Source: Blautia_A ammoniilytica (GTDB taxonomy: Bacteria; Bacillota; Clostridia; Lachnospirales; Lachnospiraceae). Taken from it: 64,000 bases of DNA. The stretch covers positions 53,581 to 117,580 of the forward strand of contig NZ_JAOQJL010000009.1 in NCBI RefSeq assembly GCF_025566965.1, written 5' to 3'. Below the pieces are notes generated by a model, which was not told the origin of the DNA, did not search any database, and worked only from the letters and a program-made list of their open reading frames with translations. Every line of letters begins with the position of its first letter. Position 1 is the stretch's first letter. This document shows, piece by piece, positions 51,881 to 60,407 of the stretch. Made by a program: the position numbers and the translations under genes.

Positions 51881-52123
51881 GATGAAGAGAAGAGTAGGCT
51901 GCAGAACGATTCAGAGAGAGACATATAGGTGTGATTGTCTTATCGTAAAGTAGTTGAAGACCACCTCCGAGTGACTTTAATACAGTCCGGTGATTCCGTT
52001 ATCATCAAATAAGTGGCCATTTTATACGATAGTATCAGCAGATAGTATGATCTGGCAAGCAGGGTGGAACCGCGAATGTTTATTCGTCCCTTACAGTGCA
52101 TATGCATTGTAAGGGATTTTTTT
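51881..52123 (+). ncRNA. T-box riboswitch for thrS
   Basis: Tandem elements of a T-box leader: the stem I start GATGAAGAGAAGAGTAG (51881) closing with TCATC (52002-52006), the T-box AGGGTGGAACCGCG (52061-52074), and a terminator with a 14-bp stem (52087-52100 with 52103-52116, one G-U pair) plus seven T. Uncharged tRNA-Thr would stabilise the antiterminator and allow thrS transcription. My preferred specifier codon is ACC at 51960-51962 in GAAGACCACC; this is by eye and could be wrong. Confidence 0.93.
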
Positions 52124-52194
52124 GTATAATTTCATAAAAAAAGAGACGCATCCGTTGGGAACCCTCACATTAATAAGTGAAAAGGAGAAAGAAC

Positions 52195-54129
52195 ATGGTT
52201 GTCACATTAAAAGATGGATCTAAAAAAGAATATTCCGAACCAAAGTCTGTTATTGAGATTGCTTCCGACATCAGTGAAGGACTTGCCAGAGTTGCCTGTG
52301 CAGGAGAACTGGACGGAGAGGTTGTCGATCTTAGAACAGTTATTGATAAAGACTGTGAGCTCAGCATTCTTACATTTGAGGATGAAGGCGGAAAAGCTGC
52401 ATTTCGTCATACAGCATCCCATATCCTGGCTCAGGCACTGAAAAGACTGTATCCGGATGTGAAGCTGGCGATCGGACCTTCTATTGCAGAGGGATTTTAT
52501 TATGATATTGACAGTGAGACACCAATCCAGACAAATGATCTTGCAAAGATCGAAGCTGAGATGAAAAAGGTGGTAAAAGAAGCACTGCCTATTACACGCT
52601 TTACAAAGCCAAGAGAAGAAGCAATTGCTTATTTTGAGGAAAAAAATGAGCCTTACAAGGTAGAATTGATCCAGGATCTGCCAGAAGGTGCCGAGATCAG
52701 CTTTTATCAGCAGGGTGAGTTTGTAGATTTGTGCGCAGGTCCCCATCTGATGAGCACAAAACCTGTCAAAGCATTTAAGCTTACCAGTCTTGCTGGTGCA
52801 TACTGGAGAGGCAGCGAGAAGAATAAGATGCTTACCAGGATCTATGGTACTGCTTATACCAAGAAAGCAGAGCTGGAAGAATACCTGAACCGTATGGAAG
52901 AAGCAAAGAAACGTGACCACAGAAAGCTTGGTAAAGAGCTTGGTCTGTTTATGATGAGTGATGAAGGACCTGGCTTCCCATTCTTCCTTCCAAAGGGTAT
53001 GGTTCTGAAGAATACACTTCTGGATTACTGGAGAGAGATCCATCAGAAGGCTGGATATGTGGAGATTTCCACACCTATTATCTTGAACCGTCATCTGTGG
53101 GAAACATCCGGACACTGGGATCATTATAAAGAGAATATGTATACAACAGTGATCGATGAGCAGGATTACGCCATCAAACCAATGAACTGTCCTGGCGGCA
53201 TCCTTGTATATCAGTCAGAACCACGTTCTTACCGGGATCTGCCACTGCGTATGGGTGAGCTTGGTCTTGTCCATCGTCATGAGAAATCCGGTCAGCTTCA
53301 TGGCCTGATGCGTGTACGTTGCTTTACACAGGATGATGCCCATATCTTTATGATGCCTGAGCAGATCCGTGACGAGATCAAAGGCGTTGCAAAGCTGATC
53401 GATGAAGTATACCAGCTGTTTGGATTTAAATATCATGTAGAACTTTCCACACGGCCTGAGGATTCCATGGGAAGTGACGAAGATTGGGATATGGCGACTA
53501 CAGCACTTCAGGGTGCTTTGGATGATTTGGGTCTGTCCTATTCTGTAAATGAAGGAGACGGAGCATTCTATGGTCCTAAGATTGATTTCCATCTGGAAGA
53601 TTCTATTGGAAGAACATGGCAGTGTGGTACGATCCAGCTTGACTTCCAGCTGCCAATGAGATTTAACTGCGAATATATCGGAGCTGATGGAGAGAAGCAT
53701 CGTCCGATCATGATCCATCGTGTTGTATTTGGTTCTATTGAGCGTTTCATCGGTATCCTGATTGAGCATTTTGCTGGTGCATTCCCTACATGGCTTTCAC
53801 CAGTACAGGTAAAGGTACTTCCTATTTCTGACAAATATATGGATTATGCAGGAAAAGTACTTGATGACCTGAAGGAAAATGGTATCCGTGCAGAAATCGA
53901 TACCCGTGCAGAGAAGATCGGTTACAAGATCCGTGAGGCGAGACTTCAGAAGATTCCGTACATGCTTGTTGTAGGTGCAAAGGAAGAGGAAGAAGGCAAG
54001 GTTTCTGTAAGAAGCCGTTTCCTTGGTGATGAAGGAGCTAAAGACCTGAGCGTATTTGTCTCTGATATTAAAGAGGAGATCAGAACACGAGCAAACCGTA
54101 AGGTTGAAGTGCAGGAAGAAAAGAAATAA
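52195..54129 (+). CDS. thrS: Threonine--tRNA ligase
   Basis: Class II synthetase charging tRNA-Thr, 644 residues. Domains in order: TGS (1-60), editing domain (HTASHILAQA near 66, CAGPHL near 180), catalytic core (ETSGHWDHYKENMY near 305, NCPGGILVYQ with the zinc cysteine near 332, FTQDDAHIF near 378, GPKIDFHLED near 458) and the C-terminal anticodon-binding domain. ATG 52195 follows AAAGGAG. Controlled by the T-box upstream. Confidence 0.97.
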   Translation: MVVTLKDGSKKEYSEPKSVIEIASDISEGLARVACAGELDGEVVDLRTVIDKDCELSILTFEDEGGKAAFRHTASHILAQALKRLYPDVKLAIGPSIAEGFYYDIDSETPIQTNDLAKIEAEMKKVVKEALPITRFTKPREEAIAYFEEKNEPYKVELIQDLPEGAEISFYQQGEFVDLCAGPHLMSTKPVKAFKLTSLAGAYWRGSEKNKMLTRIYGTAYTKKAELEEYLNRMEEAKKRDHRKLGKELGLFMMSDEGPGFPFFLPKGMVLKNTLLDYWREIHQKAGYVEISTPIILNRHLWETSGHWDHYKENMYTTVIDEQDYAIKPMNCPGGILVYQSEPRSYRDLPLRMGELGLVHRHEKSGQLHGLMRVRCFTQDDAHIFMMPEQIRDEIKGVAKLIDEVYQLFGFKYHVELSTRPEDSMGSDEDWDMATTALQGALDDLGLSYSVNEGDGAFYGPKIDFHLEDSIGRTWQCGTIQLDFQLPMRFNCEYIGADGEKHRPIMIHRVVFGSIERFIGILIEHFAGAFPTWLSPVQVKVLPISDKYMDYAGKVLDDLKENGIRAEIDTRAEKIGYKIREARLQKIPYMLVVGAKEEEEGKVSVRSRFLGDEGAKDLSVFVSDIKEEIRTRANRKVEVQEEKK

Positions 54130-54165
54130 ACCAGCAAAAGAAATAAAACAGTAAAAGAAATTATG

Positions 54166-54207
54166 AAAGGACTGCAATCCGGGAAAAACCTGCGATACAG
54201 TCCTTTT
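54166..54207. terminator. thrS/aroE convergent terminator
   Basis: AAAGGACTG (54166-54174) pairs with CAGTCCTTT (54198-54206), with T-rich flanks on both sides. It lies between the converging thrS and aroE genes. Confidence 0.68.
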
Positions 54208-54229
54208 GTAAAATGAAGGTTTATAAGCT

Positions 54230-55099
54230 TTATTTTGAGAAGAAAGCCGCTTTGATCTGTTCAACTGGCATATCCTGGCCAGTCCACAGACGGAAGGCTT
54301 CTGCACCCTGATACAGAAGCATATACATGCCGTTAAAAGTATGACAGCCAGCAAGCTTTGCTTCCTGCAGAAAACGGGTTTCTCTGGGATTATAGATCAC
54401 ATCAGAAACGATCAGATCTTTATGGTATATGGAGGTATCTGTGATGATAGCATTCTCTGTATTTGGAGCCATACCAAGGGATGTGGCATTTAAAAGCAGG
54501 TAGCTTTTTGAAATGGCATTTTTAAGAGCCTGCTGATCCTGGTTTTCGTGAAGATAAGCATTGCAGGGCAGATTATGGTTGATGTTATCCACAAGCCTGC
54601 GGGTGCGATCCCAGAAACGGCTGGTTTTCCTGGCGAAAATGTGTATATCCTTTACTCCGTCCAGTGCTGCCTGTGCACAAATAGCAGTGGCAGCTCCACC
54701 AGCACCCATTATGGTAAGCGTCTTCCCGATAAGGTCATAGCCGGCGTCCTGTACTGCACGCATATATCCCATACCATCTGTATTATAACCGATCAGTCTG
54801 CCATTATCATTTACAACTGTATTAATGGCACCGATCAAAGAAGCAGCAGGAGATAGTTCGTCCATAAGCTCTACTGCTTTGTTTTTGTTTGGCATTGTCA
54901 GATTAAAACCGCGGATACCACAGGTTTTCAGTCCCTGTACAGCAGCAGGAAGACCCTCTTCTCCTACATCAAAGCAAAGATATACGTAATCAAGCCCTAA
55001 CAGACGAAAGGCTTCATTATGCATGGATGGTGAAATACTGTGTGCAACCGGGCTTCCAAGAAGAGCAGTAAGTTTTGTATGGCCAGTGATTGGAATCAT
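54230..55099 (-). CDS. aroE: Shikimate dehydrogenase
   Basis: NADPH-dependent enzyme of the shikimate route (3-dehydroshikimate to shikimate), 289 residues. I chose the ATG whose first base is 55099, 7 nt after GGAGG; an upstream in-frame start lacks one. Motifs are GSPVAHSISPSMHN near residue 18, the catalytic lysine in TMPNKNKAVE near 70, NTDGMGYM near 107 and the Rossmann GAGGAATAI near 132. Divergent from aroD, which makes its substrate. Confidence 0.94.
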   Translation of the reverse strand: MIPITGHTKLTALLGSPVAHSISPSMHNEAFRLLGLDYVYLCFDVGEEGLPAAVQGLKTCGIRGFNLTMPNKNKAVELMDELSPAASLIGAINTVVNDNGRLIGYNTDGMGYMRAVQDAGYDLIGKTLTIMGAGGAATAICAQAALDGVKDIHIFARKTSRFWDRTRRLVDNINHNLPCNAYLHENQDQQALKNAISKSYLLLNATSLGMAPNTENAIITDTSIYHKDLIVSDVIYNPRETRFLQEAKLAGCHTFNGMYMLLYQGAEAFRLWTGQDMPVEQIKAAFFSK

Positions 55100-55144
55100 A
55101 ATATACCTCCATTTACAGATCAGTGTGATCATCGTGTTGCTTTT

Positions 55145-55173
55145 ATTTTATTTCAGTGAAAAGGAGATGTCAA
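55145..55173 (-). promoter_or_regulatory. aroE promoter
   Basis: On the minus strand: TTGACA, 17-nt spacer, TAAAAT. Its -35 overlaps the aroD ribosome-binding region, so the divergent genes may interfere with each other. Confidence 0.7.
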
Positions 55174-55176
55174 GAA

Positions 55177-55956
55177 ATGACAAAACCCATTCAGGTAAAA
55201 AACATTATACTGGGAGAGGGAATGCCCAAGATATGTGTTCCTCTCACAGAAAGTAAATCAGAGGAAATATATACACAAGCTGTGAATGCAAAGACGGCAG
55301 GAGCAGAGCTGGTGGAGTGGAGAGCAGATTTTTACTGCAATCTTTGTAATGAGGATGATTTAAGGGACACATTGGAAGAATTGATCAGGATTTTGGATGG
55401 TATTCCGTTGATATTTACTATTCGTACAAAAAAAGAAGGCGGAAACGCAGAATTATCCACAGAGGAGTATGTAAGGATCAATCTGGTCGCAGCCAGAACA
55501 AAAAAAGCTGATTTTGTGGATGTAGAAGTATTTGGAGAAGAGGAGGAGAAGAAGTCCCTGATCTTACAGCTCCAAAAAGAAGACTGCAGGGTAATTGCAT
55601 CCAGTCATGATTTTGAAAAAACGGAAGAAAAAGAAGCGTTGGTTCAAAGATTTAAAAGAATGGATGAAACCGGTGCCGACATCTTAAAAATTGCTGTGAT
55701 GCCAAAGAACTTTGAGGATGTTGCTGCAATTATGCAGGCAACAAAGGAAATGTGCACATGTACCAGCAAACCATTGATTTCCATGTCTATGGGAAGTATA
55801 GGCTCCATTAGCAGGATCGCAGGAGAAAATTTTGGTTCCTGCCTTACTTTTGCTACAGTAGGAGCTGCATCAGCGCCAGGGCAGTTCCCTATCCAGGAGC
55901 TTCGTGTAATGATGGAGACGCTTCATCAGGAAAACAGGCGGCAAGAAACCAAGTGA
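55177..55956 (+). CDS. aroD: 3-dehydroquinate dehydratase, type I
   Basis: Schiff-base dehydratase of the shikimate pathway, 259 residues. ATG 55177 follows AAAGGAGATG. Motifs are ELVEWRADF near residue 44, TIRTKKEGG near 86, the catalytic His in SSHDFEKT near 144, the Schiff-base Lys in ILKIAVMPK near 172, and GAASAPGQFPI near 235. It stands alone on the + strand; its transcript is expected to end at the hairpin at 56094-56160. Confidence 0.95.
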   Translation: MTKPIQVKNIILGEGMPKICVPLTESKSEEIYTQAVNAKTAGAELVEWRADFYCNLCNEDDLRDTLEELIRILDGIPLIFTIRTKKEGGNAELSTEEYVRINLVAARTKKADFVDVEVFGEEEEKKSLILQLQKEDCRVIASSHDFEKTEEKEALVQRFKRMDETGADILKIAVMPKNFEDVAAIMQATKEMCTCTSKPLISMSMGSIGSISRIAGENFGSCLTFATVGAASAPGQFPIQELRVMMETLHQENRRQETK

Positions 55957-55981
55957 TCAGAACTGACAGGAAAAATGAAGA

Positions 55982-56027
55982 ATAAAGTAGAAGGATAAAG
56001 TAGAAGGATAAAGTAGAAGGATAAAAA
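55982..56027 (+). repeat. 13-nt tandem repeat, three copies plus a partial
   Basis: ATAAAGTAGAAGG occurs three times head to tail (55982, 55995, 56008) plus a half copy. It lies between aroD and the spoIIGA promoter, next to candidate Spo0A boxes. Confidence 0.85.
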
Positions 56028-56113
56028 GTCGAAACATATCGAAATGTCACGAGAAATTCTAAAGATCCTGGTGGTTGTTTTGACAAAATCCGCACCCCCT
56101 ATCACCTTATAAT
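56028..56113 (+). promoter_or_regulatory. spoIIG-type promoter with 22-bp spacer and Spo0A-like boxes
   Basis: TTGACA (56080-56085) and TATAAT (56108-56113) are separated by 22 bp. Bacillus spoIIG has the same abnormal spacer and needs Spo0A~P to work with sigma-A. Upstream, AGTCGAA (56028-56034) and ATCGAAATG resemble 0A boxes (TGTCGAA). Confidence 0.75.
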
Positions 56114-56160
56114 GAATTCGCTCACCAAAGTGAAGGATTGACAGGTCATAGGGGGTTTTT
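56094..56160 (+). terminator. Terminator hairpin overlapping the spoIIG promoter
   Basis: ACCCCCTAT (56094-56102) and ATAGGGGGT (56148-56156) pair perfectly and TTTTT follows. The 5' arm lies inside the promoter spacer, so only transcripts coming from aroD contain both arms. Those stop; transcripts starting at the promoter do not. Confidence 0.7.
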
Positions 56161-56164
56161 ATGT

Positions 56165-57004
56165 ATGAAGATATACATAGATGTAGTCTTTGTAACAAAT
56201 CTCTTAATGGACTATATTCTTCTGCAGGCAGTCGGCGCATATCTGTCCTGCTGCAAAAGCCAGAAGAGAACCTTTGCCGGGGCAATGATTGGTGCCCTGT
56301 TTTCCTGCCTGATTCTTTATGTACATATGGATGGGATTCTGACTGTAAGTATTTTGCTTCACGGTGGATGTGCCTGTTGCATGACCTTTTTGGCGTATGG
56401 ATTAAAGCAGAAAGGAATTCTGGCAAAAGCAATTTTGTCGCTGTATCTTGCTGCGTTTCTTGCAGGAGGATTGTGGGATATGCTTATGCGGGGAAGAAAG
56501 AAAGGATTTTTGATTTTTCTTCTTTTTTCGGCGGTCACTTATTTTTGCTTTATGTTCCTGGCTTATATTTCACAGGTTGTGGATGTGAAAAAGAGGAATC
56601 TTTATCCGGTTGCCCTGTCTTATCAGGGAAAAGTACAGTCATCTTATGGATTATATGACACAGGGAATCTGCTGACAGATCCAATCAGTGGAAAACCGGT
56701 TTCTGTTGTAACACCGGAATTTCTGGCAGGTTTACTGCCTGGATCGCTGGCAGAAAAAGTAACACATTTAAAAGAGAACCCAGGGGAGATTGAAAGTACG
56801 GAACTTGCAGGGCTGCATCCTCATTTTCTGATCTGCAGGAGTGTAGGAGGAGAAAGGATGCTTCTGGCAGTGACACTGGAAGATCTGATCATTCACACTC
56901 CCAAAGAAGTGGTTCATATTGAAAGCCCGGTGTTGGTATTACCAGAGGAACCCTCTGCTTTGGGAAAAGAGTGCCAGGTGCTTTTGAATGCTAAATTGTT
57001 GTAA
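56165..57004 (+). CDS. spoIIGA: Sigma-E processing peptidase SpoIIGA
   Basis: Membrane-bound aspartic protease that activates pro-sigma-E in the mother cell, 279 residues. The start MKIYIDVVFVTNLLMDY is characteristic. About five helices fill the first 145 residues, and the cytoplasmic protease domain carries the active-site YDTGNLLTDP near residue 165. ATG 56165 lies 9 nt after the GGGGG stretch, which is also the 3' arm of the upstream hairpin. sigE follows, as in other spore formers. Confidence 0.92.
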   Translation: MKIYIDVVFVTNLLMDYILLQAVGAYLSCCKSQKRTFAGAMIGALFSCLILYVHMDGILTVSILLHGGCACCMTFLAYGLKQKGILAKAILSLYLAAFLAGGLWDMLMRGRKKGFLIFLLFSAVTYFCFMFLAYISQVVDVKKRNLYPVALSYQGKVQSSYGLYDTGNLLTDPISGKPVSVVTPEFLAGLLPGSLAEKVTHLKENPGEIESTELAGLHPHFLICRSVGGERMLLAVTLEDLIIHTPKEVVHIESPVLVLPEEPSALGKECQVLLNAKLL

Positions 57005-57121
57005 CAGGAGGGGAATATCTATGAACAGAGCAGCAGATGTAAGTTATTATCCGTTTCAGCTTTTTCCAGGTTCGTATTCACAAGACCCAGGGAAATTTAT
57101 TATATTGGAGGCAATGATATA

Positions 57122-57748
57122 TTGCCACCACCCCTTACGCCGGAGCAGGAAAATGATGTGTTGGAGTGTTTGGGAACAGAACGGGAAAAAGAAGCCAAGG
57201 CTCTTCTTATTGAGCATAATCTTAGGCTGGTTGTTTATATTGCAAAGAAGTTTGATAATACAGGGGTAGGGGTAGAGGATCTGATCTCTATAGGAACCAT
57301 AGGGTTGATCAAGGCAATTAATACCTTTAATCCTGTGAAAAAGATCAAGCTTGCAACATATGCATCCAGGTGTATAGAAAATGAAATTCTGATGTATCTT
57401 CGCAGGAATAGTAAAATCAGAATGGAGGTTTCCATTGATGAGCCTTTGAACGTAGACTGGGACGGAAATGAGCTGTTGCTGTCAGATATTCTGGGAACAG
57501 ATGAAGATGTGATATCCAGACGTCTGGAGGATGAGGTGGAGATTACATTACTGGGGAAAGCTATTGCAAAACTTTCACCAAGGGAGCAGACGATTATCAA
57601 ATTACGTTTTGGAATTGGAAAGACGGATGGACGGGAGAAAACACAGAAAGAAGTGGCAGATCTTTTGGGTATTTCCCAGTCCTATATTTCCAGGCTGGAA
57701 AAACGTATTATGAAAAGGCTGAGAAAAGAAATCGTCAAGTACGAATAA
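57122..57748 (+). CDS. sigE: Sporulation sigma factor SigE (N-terminal pro-sequence out of frame)
   Basis: Early mother-cell sigma factor. Region 2 (NLRLVVYIAKKFDNTG, DLISIGTIGLIKAINTFNP, LATYASRCIENEILMYLRR) and region 4 (TQKEVADLLGISQSYISRLEKR) match SigE closely. The only start in this frame is TTG 57122 at LPPPLTPEQ, but SigE-like coding continues upstream in the same frame to about 57041 (REIYYIGGNDILPPP and a basic KLLSVSAFSRF segment) without ATG, GTG or TTG. The ATG with a good ribosome site (57021, CAGGAGGGG) is in another frame; one extra base, for example in the T5 run at 57061-57065, would join them. Real mutation, sequencing error or recoding are all possible. Confidence 0.85.
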   Translation: MPPPLTPEQENDVLECLGTEREKEAKALLIEHNLRLVVYIAKKFDNTGVGVEDLISIGTIGLIKAINTFNPVKKIKLATYASRCIENEILMYLRRNSKIRMEVSIDEPLNVDWDGNELLLSDILGTDEDVISRRLEDEVEITLLGKAIAKLSPREQTIIKLRFGIGKTDGREKTQKEVADLLGISQSYISRLEKRIMKRLRKEIVKYE

Positions 57749-57890
57749 AGAGGTAAGATTCAGAAGCATGGTTTTGGGAAAAGACTTATTCCGGGGATCA
57801 TGCTTTTGATGTGTGAAAGAACTATGATATGTGAAATGCATAAAGTCTCTGAATATGGGGATAATATCACAAAAGAGAGGAGAAAGAACA

Positions 57891-58322
57891 ATGAATGAAA
57901 ACGCAGAATTACTGAATTATGTATACCAGAATTCGCAGATGGGCGTAGAATCCATAGACAGGATTCTGGATCTAACAGAAGATGAATCATTTCGGGAGGT
58001 ATTAAAGGAGCAACAGAAAGATTATATGAGATTTCATGAAAAGGCAAGAGAAAAGCTTCATGAGAATGGATTTGATGAAAAAGGGTTAAATTCCTTTGAA
58101 AAAATGAGAACGTATTTGATGATCAACATGCAGACCTTAACAGATCAGTCGGTTTCTCATATTGCAAAAATGATGATACAGGGAAGCAGTATGGGCATTA
58201 CTGAAGCTTTGCAGAAACTGCATCAGTATGAGAATGATGCAGATAAGGAAATTCGGAAATTAATGGAGGACCTGAAGGATTTTGAAGAAAAAAATATAGA
58301 ACGACTGAAGAAATATCTTTAA
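57891..58322 (+). CDS. Small helical protein of unknown function
   Basis: A 143-residue protein, nearly all predicted alpha-helix, highly charged (many Glu, Lys), with Met-rich segments (MINMQTLTDQSVSHIAKMMIQGSSMG). The layout of about four long helices resembles ferritin-like or DUF2383-type bundles, but I see no clear metal-binding ExxH, so I leave it unassigned. ATG 57891 follows GAGAGGAGAAAG. It stands alone between sigE and the ligase gene, with its own terminator. Confidence 0.7.
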   Translation: MNENAELLNYVYQNSQMGVESIDRILDLTEDESFREVLKEQQKDYMRFHEKAREKLHENGFDEKGLNSFEKMRTYLMINMQTLTDQSVSHIAKMMIQGSSMGITEALQKLHQYENDADKEIRKLMEDLKDFEEKNIERLKKYL

Positions 58323-58353
58323 AAATTTAATTAAAACGAAAAAATCCTAGGAT

Positions 58354-58383
58354 AAAAAGTCTGGAATGTTTCCGGACTTTTTT
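58354..58383 (+). terminator. Terminator of the helical-protein gene
   Basis: An 11-bp stem (58354-58364 with 58372-58382, one G-U pair), 7-nt loop and T run. Confidence 0.8.
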
Positions 58384-58523
58384 GTTTACGTTGAAACTGT
58401 GATGTGATATAGTATTACTATGAATTTGATGATGTTAAAAGATAAAATAAAAGAAAGTTAAATGAAAAAGAAAGCTAAATACAGAAATTATCAGAAAAAC
58501 AAAAGAAAGGAACATGTCAGATA

Positions 58524-59831
58524 ATGGAAAGATATTATCAACCGGAGATTGAGTGCGCTTCCCTGGATCAGATTCGGGAATTACAAAGCAAACGGCTTGT
58601 GAAGCAGGTACAGAATGTGTGGGAGCACGTTCCTATGTATAGAAAGAAAATGGAAGAACAGGGAGTAGAGCCAGGAGATATCCAATCAGTAGATGATCTT
58701 CATAAGCTTCCTTTTGTTACAAAGGACGATCTAAGGGAAGTTTATCCTTATGGTTTGCTGGCCAGACCACTATCAGACTGTGTCAGGATCCAGTCAACCA
58801 GCGGAACCACCGGCAGACGGGTAGTTGCTTTTTATACACAGCATGATATTGATCTTTGGGAAGACTGTTGTGCAAGGGCTATTGTTGCAGTTGGCGGTAC
58901 AAAGGAAGATGTTTGCCATGTAAGTTATGGCTATGGACTGTTTACAGGCGGTGCTGGTCTTAATGGAGGTTCACATAAAGTAGGCTGCCTTACATTACCT
59001 ATGTCTTCCGGGAACACAGACCGGCAGATTCAGTTTATGACAGACCTGGGATCCACGATTCTGTGTTGTACCCCTTCTTATGCTGCTTATTTGGCAGAGT
59101 GTATTTGCGAGCGGGGCGTACGGGACCAGATCAAGCTGAAGGCGGGTATTTTTGGAGCAGAAGCCTGGACTGAGGAGATGCGCAGGGATATTGAGGACAA
59201 GCTTGGAATCAAAGCCTACGATATATATGGACTAACTGAGATTTCAGGACCTGGAGTAGCATTTGAATGTTCAGCACAGTCCGGGATGCATGTAAATGAG
59301 GATCATTTTATTCCTGAGATCATCAATCCCAAAACAGGAGAGGTTCTTCCTGACGGAGAGAAAGGGGAACTTGTCTTTACTTGTATTTCAAAAGAAGCCT
59401 TCCCTTTGATGAGATACCGTACAAGGGATATTGGTATCCTTAGCAGAGAAAAGTGTTCCTGTGGAAGAACTCATGTTAAAATGACAAAACCATTAGGCAG
59501 AAGTGATGATATGCTGATCGTAAAGGGCGTGAATGTATTCCCGTCCCAGATAGAGACTGTACTTATGAACAAAGGATACCCAGCAAACTATCAGATCATT
59601 GTTGATAGGGTAAATCATAGCGATACAATTGAAATACAGGTAGAGATGACTGCGGAAATGTTCTCTGACAGTCTGAGTGCTGTAGCTGCAAAGGAAAAAG
59701 AACTGGTAGATGCGTTAAAGGCTATGCTGGGTATTTATGCGAAAGTGAAGCTGGTAAATCCTAAAACCATTACTAGAAGTGAAGGAAAAGCAGTGCGTGT
59801 GATTGATAAACGTAATCTGTATCAGCAGTAA
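58524..59831 (+). CDS. Phenylacetate--CoA ligase family enzyme
   Basis: AMP-forming acyl-CoA ligase of the PaaK type, 435 residues. The AMP-binding loop STSGTTGRRVVAFYT is near residues 91-105, YGLTEISGPG near 237, and a C-terminal KGVNVFPSQIE near 336. Four cysteines or histidines around EKCSCGRTH near 313 match the family. In gut anaerobes such enzymes, paired with an ACT-domain gene as here, accompany oxidative decarboxylation of aromatic 2-oxoacids, but no indolepyruvate oxidoreductase genes are visible. Aryl-acetate activation is therefore likely but not proven. Confidence 0.9.
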   Translation: MERYYQPEIECASLDQIRELQSKRLVKQVQNVWEHVPMYRKKMEEQGVEPGDIQSVDDLHKLPFVTKDDLREVYPYGLLARPLSDCVRIQSTSGTTGRRVVAFYTQHDIDLWEDCCARAIVAVGGTKEDVCHVSYGYGLFTGGAGLNGGSHKVGCLTLPMSSGNTDRQIQFMTDLGSTILCCTPSYAAYLAECICERGVRDQIKLKAGIFGAEAWTEEMRRDIEDKLGIKAYDIYGLTEISGPGVAFECSAQSGMHVNEDHFIPEIINPKTGEVLPDGEKGELVFTCISKEAFPLMRYRTRDIGILSREKCSCGRTHVKMTKPLGRSDDMLIVKGVNVFPSQIETVLMNKGYPANYQIIVDRVNHSDTIEIQVEMTAEMFSDSLSAVAAKEKELVDALKAMLGIYAKVKLVNPKTITRSEGKAVRVIDKRNLYQQ

Positions 59832-59849
59832 GCTGTGGGATTTTTTGAG

Positions 59850-59903
59850 CAGTTATTCGGTTATGGGCAAGCAGTGAAGCGGACCTGGAATATCCGCTTG
59901 ACT
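59850..59903 (+). repeat. 54-nt repeat, copy 1
   Basis: Matches 61226-61279 at 49 of 54 positions with no gaps. It contains a hairpin: CAAGC...GCTTG around GCGGA...TCCGC. It fills most of the gap between the ligase and ACT-domain genes. Confidence 0.75.
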
Positions 59904-59934
59904 CTTATTAAAAAGTGAAAGGAGCAGAAGATTT

Positions 59935-60366
59935 ATGACAGTAAAGCAGATTTCCGTTTTTCTTGAAAATAAGCCGGGGAAGCTGGCTGAGTTTACAGAT
60001 GTTTTATCTGATAATAAGATTGATATGCGTGCGTTGTCTCTGGCAGAGGCAGCAGATTTCGGAATTGCCCGTGTTATTGTAGATGATGTATACAATGCAT
60101 CTACGATTTTAAAAGATGCAGGATATGTATTTTCTATGACCAAGGTAGTTGCAGCTGTGATTCCAGATGAACCAGGCGGACTTTCCCATGTGATTAAGAC
60201 TTTAGGCGATTCTGGAGTGAATATTGAATACATGTATGCATTTACCACCCCGAAAAAGGGAACTGCCTGCATGATCCTTCGTGTAGAAGATGTTGCAAAA
60301 GCAATTGAAGTACTGCAAAAAGAAGGTATCCGTCAGGTTGAGCAGGAAGAATTGACGGAGTTATAA
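59935..60366 (+). CDS. Tandem ACT-domain protein
   Basis: A 143-residue protein of two ACT domains: VKQISVFLENKPGKLAEFTD (1-70) and MTKVVAAVIPDEPGGLSHVI (72-135). ACT domains bind amino acids to regulate partner enzymes. Stand-alone double-ACT proteins are often encoded next to PaaK-type ligases in Clostridia, so it may sense an aromatic amino acid. ATG 59935 follows AAAGGAGC. Confidence 0.9.
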   Translation: MTVKQISVFLENKPGKLAEFTDVLSDNKIDMRALSLAEAADFGIARVIVDDVYNASTILKDAGYVFSMTKVVAAVIPDEPGGLSHVIKTLGDSGVNIEYMYAFTTPKKGTACMILRVEDVAKAIEVLQKEGIRQVEQEELTEL

Positions 60367-60407
60367 AAAGCAAGGTGATCGAAAATGCGTGTGAGGGAGG
60401 AGTAAGT

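Noticed and set aside
55982..56027. Possible CRISPR-like repeat
   Set aside because: Units are 13 nt, head to tail, with no spacers and no cas genes.
57021..57121. Separate small protein from ATG 57021
   Set aside because: It has a good ribosome site but its frame runs into sigE as noise; it is better explained as the displaced start of sigE.
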